From JACDAN01 sp035707105 (lineage in GTDB: Bacteria; Actinomycetota; Thermoleophilia; Gaiellales; Gaiellaceae), in assembly GCA_035707105.1 (NCBI GenBank), contig DASSUI010000021.1, positions 1 to 64,000 on the forward strand: a DNA stretch of 64,000 bases. The letters run 5' to 3'. The position numbers were made by a program, and so were the translations under genes. Under the pieces are notes generated by a model. That model made no database searches, was not told the origin of the DNA, and saw only the letters and a program-made list of their open reading frames with translations. Positions 17,208 through 24,387 of this stretch are shown here, one piece after another. Position 1 is the stretch's first letter. The number at the start of each line of letters is the position of its first letter.

Positions 17208-17782
17208 GCCTTCACCAGCGAGGAGTCGATGCCGAGGTGGACGAGCGCGCGGCCGGCGACGAAGTCCACGAGGTCGTCGATCGACTCCGGCTGGTGGTAG
17301 AAGCCCGGCGCCGCGAAGAGGATGACGGCCCCGGCCTGGCGCAGCGTGGTCAGCCCCTGGAGGTGGATGAGCGAGAGCGGCGTCTCCCGCGGCACGAGCA
17401 CGAGCTTGCGGTCCTCCTTGACCGCCACGGACGCGGCCCGGTGGATCAGGTTCGCCATGGCTCCCGCGGCCAGCGTCCCGACGGTCGACATCGAGCAGGG
17501 GCAGACGACGTAGCCGTCCACCGGCGCGGAGCCGCTCGCGAACGGGGAGGAGAAGTCCCGCGGGTCGTATACGGTCACCGCGTCGCCTCCGTGCTCGGTG
17601 AAGCGGGCCAGCACCTCGTCGCGCGGGAGGCTCGGATCCCCGTACAGCTCGGTGGCGAGCACCTCGACGCCCGCCTCCGACGCGGAGACGCCGACTTCGC
17701 AGTCCGCCGCGACTAGGCCCTGGAGAATGCGTGCGGCGTACGGAGCGCCGGACGCGCCGGTGATGCCGAGGAAGACGCGCAT
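17192..17782 (-). CDS. ubiX: UbiX-family flavin prenyltransferase (probable MqnM-type role)
   Basis: Prenylates FMN to the prFMN cofactor used by UbiD-type decarboxylases. The 196-aa protein starts with the FMN-binding MRVFLGITGASGAPYAARIL; VVCPCSMSTVGTLAAG and LVLVPRETPLSLIHL are the other UbiX signatures. Placed between menG and the qcr genes, it and the ubiD homologue at 20397-21893 fit the pair that decarboxylates the naphthoate ring after prenylation in the futalosine route (called MqnM and MqnL). That assignment is by context; the cofactor could also serve other UbiD enzymes. Confidence 0.9.
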   Translation of the reverse strand: MRVFLGITGASGAPYAARILQGLVAADCEVGVSASEAGVEVLATELYGDPSLPRDEVLARFTEHGGDAVTVYDPRDFSSPFASGSAPVDGYVVCPCSMSTVGTLAAGAMANLIHRAASVAVKEDRKLVLVPRETPLSLIHLQGLTTLRQAGAVILFAAPGFYHQPESIDDLVDFVAGRALVHLGIDSSLVKAWGDE

Positions 17783-17793
17783 CGCACCCCCCG

Positions 17794-18615
17794 CTAGCCC
17801 TTGGAGGCTGCGAGGAACTCCGCGATCTGGCTGAGCTGCTCCTCGCTCAGGGTCTCGCCGTAGACCGGCATCACCTGGTTGCCGAACTGCCTCGGGTTCG
17901 CGACGTACGCCTGCAGGCGCGCCTTGTCGAGGCGGCTGCCGACCCCGGTCAGGTCGGGCGCGCCGAGGTTCGCGACGCCGGAGCCGGCGTACGTGTGGCA
18001 GTTCGTACAGCCAGATTCCGCGAAGAGCTGCGCTCCCTCCTGCGCGGCGCCCTCGGGAATGTTGTTCTGCTCGATCCAGCGCGCCACGTCGCCGGTCGCG
18101 CCGGTCCCCTCCTCCGCCGTCGCGCCCTTGTAGGTGAGGACGCCCATCGTCACGACCGTCAGCGCGGCCGCGATCACGGCCACCGGGCGGCGCGAGAGGC
18201 GGCGCTCACGGCGCCGGTCCATGAACGGCAGCGCGTACAGCAGGATGAGCGCGATCGTGGGAAGACCGACCGTTCCCAGTACGACCGTCTCGGGCCACTT
18301 GAAGATCCGGAGGAGATAGAAGAGGAAGTAGAAGTACCAGTCCGGCCGCGGGATGAAGCTCGTCGTCCCGGGGTCGGCCTTCTCCTCGTAGAGCACGCCG
18401 AGCCGGCCGGAGGTCGAAGCGCCTTCGGGGTCGGATGCCTCGTCCGCCGTGAGGTACCAGACGCAGGCGAGGCCAACGATGACTGTGACCACGACGAGGC
18501 TCATGACCGTGTCGTGGAACATCGCGTAGGGGTGGAACGCCTTCCCGCGCCGCTCGACGTCCTCCTTGTAGCGCTTGTGCTGCTCCCGGCGCTCCTCGAC
18601 GGCCCTACTCGCCAC
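17794..18615 (-). CDS. qcrC: Menaquinol:cytochrome c reductase, subunit IV-cytochrome c fusion
   Basis: A 273-aa membrane subunit joining the C-terminal half of cytochrome b (subunit IV) to a c-type cytochrome. The first part has four transmembrane segments, including FIPRPDWYFYFLFYLLRIFK; the PDWYF motif corresponds to the PEWY quinol-oxidation motif. The last 80 residues carry a single heme site, CTNCH, with a distal Met in QVMPVYGE. Subunit order and domain fusion resemble the Firmicutes QcrC rather than the diheme QcrC of typical Actinobacteria. Start is GTG at 18615, overlapping qcrB by 11 bp. Confidence 0.9.
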   Translation of the reverse strand: MASRAVEERREQHKRYKEDVERRGKAFHPYAMFHDTVMSLVVVTVIVGLACVWYLTADEASDPEGASTSGRLGVLYEEKADPGTTSFIPRPDWYFYFLFYLLRIFKWPETVVLGTVGLPTIALILLYALPFMDRRRERRLSRRPVAVIAAALTVVTMGVLTYKGATAEEGTGATGDVARWIEQNNIPEGAAQEGAQLFAESGCTNCHTYAGSGVANLGAPDLTGVGSRLDKARLQAYVANPRQFGNQVMPVYGETLSEEQLSQIAEFLAASKG

Positions 18616-19417
18616 GCGGCCTCCCCACGCGTGCCCGCGGCCTCAGCAGGCCGCCGTCCCCGGTCGGCTCGGGCTCGGGCCGGTCACGCCCGGCCGCCTC
18701 GTCCGACCACGGCGGGGAGCTGACGCCGAGGCGGATGACGAGGTAGATGTGCAGCGTGATCAGGCCGATGAGCGCCCCGGGCAGGAGGAGCATGTGGGTG
18801 GCGTAGAAGATCGTCAGCGTATTCGGGCCGATCTCGTCACCCCCGCGTAAGAACTGCGCGAGCAGCGGGCCGACGAACGGTCCCGTCCCGTTGAGGTTGA
18901 TGCCGACGACCGTCGCCCAGTAGGCCGTCTGGTCCCACGGCAGCAGGTAACCCGTGAAGCCCATCAGCAGCGCCAGCGGCAGGATCGTCACACCGACGAG
19001 CCAGTTCAGCTCGCGCGGGTACTTGTAGGCGCCGAACAGGAACACCCTCCCCATGTGGAGGAAGAGCAGGATGATGAAGACGCTCGCGCCCCAGCGGTGC
19101 ATGCCGCGGACGAGCCAACCGAGGGTCAGGTCATGCGTGATGTGACGGACCGACTCGTACGCCTCGTCCGGCGTGGGCTTGTAGTACATCGCGAGGATCA
19201 CGCCCGTGCCGAGCTGGACCAGGAACGCGGTCAGCGTCGCCGACCCGAGCGTGTGGAACCAGTTGGTGTCGGACGGCACCTTCCGGAAGAGGAAGTACTT
19301 GACGCCGCCGACGAGCCCCGAACGCTCCTCGAGCCAGTCGAGCGGGACGTTGATGGCGTGGACGACCTTGTCCATCCGCCGCTTGCGGCGCCGAGTCGGA
19401 GGAGGGACGACCGCCAT
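18605..19417 (-). CDS. qcrB: Menaquinol:cytochrome c reductase, cytochrome b subunit (b6-type)
   Basis: A 270-aa diheme cytochrome b6-like subunit, equal to the N-terminal half of mitochondrial cytochrome b. Four main helices are visible. The heme-ligand histidines lie in LVRGMHRWGASVFIILLFLH and in the later FYATHMLLLPGALIGLITLH. GYLLPWDQTAYWA is the conserved quinol-site loop. The missing C-terminal half is supplied by qcrC. The C-terminal 30 residues are a charged, proline-rich tail with no obvious function. The ATG at 19417 follows the qcrA stop by 3 bases. Confidence 0.93.
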   Translation of the reverse strand: MAVVPPPTRRRKRRMDKVVHAINVPLDWLEERSGLVGGVKYFLFRKVPSDTNWFHTLGSATLTAFLVQLGTGVILAMYYKPTPDEAYESVRHITHDLTLGWLVRGMHRWGASVFIILLFLHMGRVFLFGAYKYPRELNWLVGVTILPLALLMGFTGYLLPWDQTAYWATVVGINLNGTGPFVGPLLAQFLRGGDEIGPNTLTIFYATHMLLLPGALIGLITLHIYLVIRLGVSSPPWSDEAAGRDRPEPEPTGDGGLLRPRARVGRPRGE

Positions 19418-19420
19418 CGG

Positions 19421-20326
19421 CTAGTCCAGGTCCTGAGGCTGGATCGGGTACAGGAACGCCTCGAGCCCGTCGACGTGCTCGCCCGGGCCCTGGAGGCCGT
19501 AGGCCGTGATCTGCGCCTCGGCGCCCTCGCCCTCGACCTTGCCGACGCTGTACGTCTCGAGCAGGTGAAGATTCCCGCCGACGATCGCGTACTTGTAGCG
19601 GTCGAGCCCCCGGACGGGCGGGCCGGCCGTCCGGTTGCCCTCGGTGTCGTAGGCGCCGCCGTGACACGGGCAGCTGAAGTTCGCCGGCTGGATCGGCGTG
19701 AGGGCGAGCTCTGCCTGGTCGGTCTCGACCGTCTCCCGCTGCTGCTCCTCCCGCGGGCCGCCCGCCTGCACCGGGCAGCCGAGATGGGCACACCGATTCG
19801 AGATGATCGTCATGCTCGGCTGTCCGTCCCTCTCGCCGTTGTACCGGACGAAGGCGGTCCGCCGGGACACCTCTCCGACGGCCGGGTCGAGCAGGAACGT
19901 CACCTCGCGCCACTCCCCTTCGGGGAAGTTGTCGAGCGGTCCGAGATCGATGCCCGAGAGCTCCTCGCCCGTGAAGGCCGGGAGCACCGCGAAGCCGAGG
20001 ATCGGCAGCGTGACGATCCCGGCGATGACGCCCCCGAGGCCCAGCGTGGTCAGCTCGAGGAACGTGTTCCGCGGGTACCGGTCGACCTCGCCGTCCTCCG
20101 TCGGAGCGGGCGGCGCGGGCGCCGCCGGGGCGCCCTCACGCCTCGGCGCCATCACGTCGCGCGCCCAGAGGAACCCGAAGATCAGGGTGATGACGACGCC
20201 GACGACCACCGCGGGACGGCTGACGACGAGACCGACGAGGACGCAGGCGATGCCGACGGCGAACCCGACCGGCCAGATGCTCGGTGCTGGCAGATGCGGC
20301 TTGTTCTCTCCGCCGTGCGGATCCAG
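19421..20326 (-). CDS. qcrA: Menaquinol:cytochrome c reductase, Rieske iron-sulfur subunit; CTG start proposed
   Basis: The Rieske subunit carries electrons from menaquinol to the cytochrome c domain. Cluster ligands are in CAHLGC and CPCHGG, in the C-terminal half. The first ATG/GTG/TTG in frame is GTG at 20209, but this lies between hydrophobic segments. The open frame upstream encodes HLPAPSIWPVGFAVGIACVL, a further N-terminal membrane helix, giving the three helices known for actinobacterial QcrA. The only plausible initiator there is CTG at 20326, 6 bases after a GAGGGAGGG ribosome-binding site; an in-frame TAG lies just upstream. With this start the protein has 301 residues. A 263-codon version from GTG would lose one helix. 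Confidence 0.82.
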   Translation of the reverse strand: MDPHGGENKPHLPAPSIWPVGFAVGIACVLVGLVVSRPAVVVGVVITLIFGFLWARDVMAPRREGAPAAPAPPAPTEDGEVDRYPRNTFLELTTLGLGGVIAGIVTLPILGFAVLPAFTGEELSGIDLGPLDNFPEGEWREVTFLLDPAVGEVSRRTAFVRYNGERDGQPSMTIISNRCAHLGCPVQAGGPREEQQRETVETDQAELALTPIQPANFSCPCHGGAYDTEGNRTAGPPVRGLDRYKYAIVGGNLHLLETYSVGKVEGEGAEAQITAYGLQGPGEHVDGLEAFLYPIQPQDLD

Positions 20327-20396
20327 TGAAGCCCTCCCTCGCGCTCGTCCGCGGCGAGTCTACGAAACCGATTAGACCGGCGGGTGCCTCACGGTG

Positions 20397-21893
20397 TCAA
20401 CGACGCAACAATCGCTGCAAGGCGCCGCGCCGCCCGTCCTGCGGGGCGCTGACCTCGTCGAGGCCGTACTCGCTCCAGCGGGCGTCGACGAGCGCCCTCA
20501 CCTCGGGGGTCATCTCGATCTCGGGCGGCCATTCGCGCGTCCCCTCCAGCGGTCCCTTGGCGGTCGCGTCGATGCCGATCTTGCCGCCGAAGAACTGCAT
20601 CGTGGGCGCGTGGTCGAGGTGGTCGAGCGGCCCTTCCGAGAGGACGACGTCACGCTTGGGATCGACGTTCGCGCCGACGTAGAAGAAGACCTCGGCGTAG
20701 TCGTGCACGTTCACGTGCTCGTCGACCACCACGATCGCCTTCGTCAGGCTCAGCATCCCGAGCCCCCAGATCGCGTGCATGACCTTCCGGGCGTGGCCGG
20801 GGAACCGCTTGCGGATCGAGACGATGGCGCAGTTGTGGAACGCGCCGGCGACGGGCAGGTCGAAGTCGACGATCTCGGGCACCGTCATCTTGATCGCCGG
20901 CAGGAAGATCCGCTCGGTCGCCTTCCCGAGCCAGGCGTCCTCCTGGGGCGGCTTCCCGACGACGATCGACGGGTAGATCGCGTCGCGCCGCATCGTCATC
21001 GCGGTCACGTGGAAGACCGGGAACGGCTCGACGCCCGTGTAGTAGCCCGTGTGGTCCCCGAACGGGCCCTCCGGCGCCTCGTCTCCCTGCTGGACGTAGC
21101 CCTCCAGGACGATCTCCGCGTTCGCCGGCACCTCCAGGTCGACGGTCCTGCAGCGGACGAGCTCAACGGGCTCGCCCTTGAGGAACCCGGCGAGCATCAG
21201 CTCGTCGATGTGCTTGGGGAGCGGCGCGCTCGCGGAGTAGGCCGTGACCGGGTCGAGGCCGAGAGCGACCGCGACGTCCAGGCGGCCGTCCGTCGCCAGG
21301 TAGTCCATCCGGCCGTCCTTGTGTAGCTGCCAGTGCATCGCCGTCGAGCGCTCGTCGAGGATCTGCATCCGGTACATCCCGACGTTGCGCGTCCCGGTCT
21401 TCGGGTCCTTGGTGATGACGGCGGGGAGCGTGATGAACGGCCCGCCGTCGCCCGGCCAGCAGGTCTGCACCGGCAGGCGGCCGAGGTCGACGTCCTCGCC
21501 CTGGAGAACGACCTCCTGCGCCGGACCGGAGCGGACGGTCTTCGGCATCGAGTCCGCGATCGACTTCAGCCGCTTCAGGCCGCGGACCTTCTCGACGAGT
21601 CCCTGCGGCGGCTGCATCTCCAGGACCTCCTCCAACCGCCCGGCCACGTCGTCGAGCCGCCCGACGCCGAACGCGAGACACATCCGCCGCTCGGTCCCGA
21701 ACTGGTTGATCAGGAGCGGATGGCTCGAGCCCTTCGGGTTCGTGAAGAGGAGCGCCGGCCCGCCGGCCTTCACCGTCCGGTCGACGATCTCGGTCACCTC
21801 GAGGTGCGGGTCCACCTCGGCGTCGACGCGAATGAGTTCGCCCTCGCCCTCGAGCAGCTCGATCCAGGAGCGAAGATCGGCGGGCGGGGTCAC
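20397..21893 (-). CDS. ubiD: UbiD-family decarboxylase (probable MqnL-type role)
   Basis: A 498-aa prFMN-dependent decarboxylase. The N-terminus LRSWIELLEGEGELIRVDAE and blocks such as TRNVGMYRMQ, EAPEGPFGDHTGYYTG and AFHNCAIVSIRKRFPGHARK are UbiD hallmarks. The start is GTG at 21893, overlapping the stop of the cyclase-ATPase gene by 4 bp. Encoded with a UbiX homologue and mqnE/A/C, it most likely decarboxylates prenylated 1,4-dihydroxy-6-naphthoate before MenG acts. It is separated from qcrA by only 70 bases. Alternative aromatic-acid substrates cannot be excluded. Confidence 0.88.
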   Translation of the reverse strand: MTPPADLRSWIELLEGEGELIRVDAEVDPHLEVTEIVDRTVKAGGPALLFTNPKGSSHPLLINQFGTERRMCLAFGVGRLDDVAGRLEEVLEMQPPQGLVEKVRGLKRLKSIADSMPKTVRSGPAQEVVLQGEDVDLGRLPVQTCWPGDGGPFITLPAVITKDPKTGTRNVGMYRMQILDERSTAMHWQLHKDGRMDYLATDGRLDVAVALGLDPVTAYSASAPLPKHIDELMLAGFLKGEPVELVRCRTVDLEVPANAEIVLEGYVQQGDEAPEGPFGDHTGYYTGVEPFPVFHVTAMTMRRDAIYPSIVVGKPPQEDAWLGKATERIFLPAIKMTVPEIVDFDLPVAGAFHNCAIVSIRKRFPGHARKVMHAIWGLGMLSLTKAIVVVDEHVNVHDYAEVFFYVGANVDPKRDVVLSEGPLDHLDHAPTMQFFGGKIGIDATAKGPLEGTREWPPEIEMTPEVRALVDARWSEYGLDEVSAPQDGRRGALQRLLRR

Positions 21894-24352
21894 GCGTCCG
21901 AGTGTACGGACGCCGCGAACTCCGCAGCCTCTTCGAGGGAATCCTGTCCACCGACGCTTCTCGCACGTTCGAACACGGGCCCGGCGACTGGCCGGAGCGA
22001 AGCGGCGAGATCGTCCAGGTCGAGGCCCCACCGCCCCAGCGTTGCGCGCGCGGCCTCCGCTTCGATCGCGCCCCAGAGCCGACCCGCCCGAGCGGCGTCT
22101 CCGCGCTCGCACGCAACCCGCGCGAACATCGCGAGTGCGAGCACTGTCGTCTGCCGGTCGTTCATCGCCCGCGAAAGTTCGAGCGCCGCCGACACGTACC
22201 CCTCTGCGTCGTTCACGCGCCCGAGCTTGAGCGCAAGCTCGGCGAGGTTGTGGAGGTCGATCGCCTCCCTCCAATCGAAGCCCGCGTCGCGCGCCAGCTG
22301 GCGGCTCTGCCGGACCAGGTCGAACGCTCTTTCGGTGTTCCCGTCGTGATCTTCGACGAGCCCGAGGACGCTGAGCGCCTCGCCTTCGAGATAGCTGGAC
22401 CCGAGTGCTCGCGCCCGGACGAGGTTTTCCTCCAGCAGGTCACGCGAGCGTTCCCATTCTCCCCGCGAAACGGCGTTCGAAGCGAGGCGGTGCCTCATGT
22501 GCACCGCCCCCCACTCGTCATCCAGGCCCTCGAAGAGCACCAGGCTCTCCTCGTAGAGCGGCTTCGCCTCCTCGAATCGGCCGGCAAGCGTCAGCGAACC
22601 GCCGTGGCAGCGGAGCGCCCGTGCGTGAAGCGCGACGGGAACGTCCGTCATGCCCGCGAGCAGCGTCTCGAACCTCCGCGCCCCTTCGTCGGGGCCCTCG
22701 GAGACCCAGAATTGCTCGACAGCGACTGCGAGGCGGAGACCGAGCACCGGATCCTCCGCCGCGGCCCAGTCGAGTGCGGCCCGGAAGTTCTGCTGCTCGA
22801 GCAGCGCCACGTCGTACCTCGGACGGGCGCCGCGCTCGTACGCCTCGACGGCCAGGTCCAGCGACTCTGCGAGGTCTCGGAAGTACTCCGCATGCTTGCG
22901 GCGGACGAGATCGTCCGCTCCCCCCTCGCGCAGCCGCTCGGCGGCGTATTCGCGGATCGTCTCCAGGACGAACAAGCGGCCGTCGTCCGTCTGCCGGACG
23001 AGGCTCTTGTCGACCAGCGCGCCGAGCGTCCGGAGGTCCGCTCCGCAGACCGCTTCGGCCGCCTCGGCCGAGAAGCTCCCGGCGAACACGCTGACGCAGG
23101 CGAAGACAGGTCTCTCCTCCTCGGAGAGCAGCTCATAGCTCCACGCGATCGTCGCTCGAAGCGTCTGGTGCCGCTCCGGCGCGTCGCGCATCCCGGCGGC
23201 GAGGAGGTCGAGGCTACGACCGAGACGATCGAGAATCTGATCGGGCGGCAGGAGCTTGACTCTCGCGGCCGCGAGCTCGATCGCGAGCGGGAGGCCGTCG
23301 AGCCGGCGGCAGATCTGACCCACGGTGTCATCGGGCTCGAACGCCGACCGCAGCTGCCGCGCGCGCGTGGTGAAGAGGGCAATCGCCTCGTCTACGACCA
23401 TCGTCGGAACCGGGTACTCGTGCTCCCCGCTGAGGCCAAGCCGCTCCCGGCTCGTCGCGAGCACACGCAGGTCGGGCGCCTCCGCGAGGATCGAGGAGAC
23501 CAGCGCTGCGGCATCGAGCAGGTGTTCGAAGTTGTCGAGCAGCAAGAGCGTGCGCTTCGTGCGCAGATGGTCGGCAAGGTCCTCCTTGGCGCCGACCGCG
23601 TGAGCGATCGTCGGCTCGACGAGGTCGGGATCGCGTAACGCGGCCAGCGAAACCCACCAGACGCCGTCCCTGAAGTCGTCTGTGAGCTCGGCGGCAGCTT
23701 GGAGCGCGAGCCGTGTCTTCCCCGACCCGCCGGCACCGGTCAGCGTCACGAGCCGCTCGCGGCCCAAGAGGGCGAGGACCTCACCCAGCTCGCGCCCGCG
23801 ACCCACGAGCGGCGTCGGCTGCACAGGGAGGTTCGTCTGGTACAGCGTCCTCAGCGGCGGGAACTCCGCGTCACCGAGCTGCCAGAGCCGCTGCGGCTCC
23901 GTGAGGTCCTTCAGCCGGTGGAGGCCGAGATCCGTCAGCGACACGGAGCCGTCGAGGTACCCGTGAGTCGCGTCCGAGACGAGCACCTGACCTCCGTGAC
24001 CGGCGCTCATGACGCGCGCGCCCTGGTGGACGTCCATGCCGACATAGCCCGTCTCGGCGACCAGCGGCTGGCCGGTGTGAATCCCCATCCGGACCTTCAA
24101 CCCCGTCGGCCCGAGCGCCTCCTGCACCGCGGCGGCCGCGGCGACCGCGTCCGAGGCGCGCTCAAAGGCGACGAAGAACGCGTCGCCCGCGGTGTCGACC
24201 TCCACGCCGCCGCGCGGCTCGAACGACTGCCGCATCAGCCGATGGTGCTCCGCGAGCAGCCCGGCGTACTCGTCGCCCAGCTCGTCCAGCAGGCGGGTCG
24301 AGCCCTCGATGTCCGTGAAGAGGAACGTCACCGTCCCGGTCGGGAGCGCCAC
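21890..24352 (-). CDS. Class III nucleotide-cyclase-like/NB-ATPase/TPR regulator (first of tandem pair)
   Basis: An 820-aa cytosolic signalling protein. Residues 1-175 form a class III cyclase homology domain with both metal aspartates (D14 in FTDIEGST, D57 in TAGDAFF) and R113. The usual substrate Lys position holds D53 and the transition-state Asn is H109. An AAA/NB-ARC-like ATPase follows, with Walker A LTGAGGSGKTRLAL and Walker B RTLLLLDNFEH. The C-terminal 350 residues are helical TPR-like repeats; no LuxR helix-turn-helix is present. Start GTG at 24352 gives ALPTGTVTFLF. The stop overlaps ubiD (GTGA). Cyclase activity is uncertain because of the changed residues. Confidence 0.85.
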   Translation of the reverse strand: MALPTGTVTFLFTDIEGSTRLLDELGDEYAGLLAEHHRLMRQSFEPRGGVEVDTAGDAFFVAFERASDAVAAAAAVQEALGPTGLKVRMGIHTGQPLVAETGYVGMDVHQGARVMSAGHGGQVLVSDATHGYLDGSVSLTDLGLHRLKDLTEPQRLWQLGDAEFPPLRTLYQTNLPVQPTPLVGRGRELGEVLALLGRERLVTLTGAGGSGKTRLALQAAAELTDDFRDGVWWVSLAALRDPDLVEPTIAHAVGAKEDLADHLRTKRTLLLLDNFEHLLDAAALVSSILAEAPDLRVLATSRERLGLSGEHEYPVPTMVVDEAIALFTTRARQLRSAFEPDDTVGQICRRLDGLPLAIELAAARVKLLPPDQILDRLGRSLDLLAAGMRDAPERHQTLRATIAWSYELLSEEERPVFACVSVFAGSFSAEAAEAVCGADLRTLGALVDKSLVRQTDDGRLFVLETIREYAAERLREGGADDLVRRKHAEYFRDLAESLDLAVEAYERGARPRYDVALLEQQNFRAALDWAAAEDPVLGLRLAVAVEQFWVSEGPDEGARRFETLLAGMTDVPVALHARALRCHGGSLTLAGRFEEAKPLYEESLVLFEGLDDEWGAVHMRHRLASNAVSRGEWERSRDLLEENLVRARALGSSYLEGEALSVLGLVEDHDGNTERAFDLVRQSRQLARDAGFDWREAIDLHNLAELALKLGRVNDAEGYVSAALELSRAMNDRQTTVLALAMFARVACERGDAARAGRLWGAIEAEAARATLGRWGLDLDDLAASLRPVAGPVFERARSVGGQDSLEEAAEFAASVHSDA

Positions 24353-24387
24353 AGTCGCTCCAGTGAAGCGCGTTCGGATGCGGCGGT

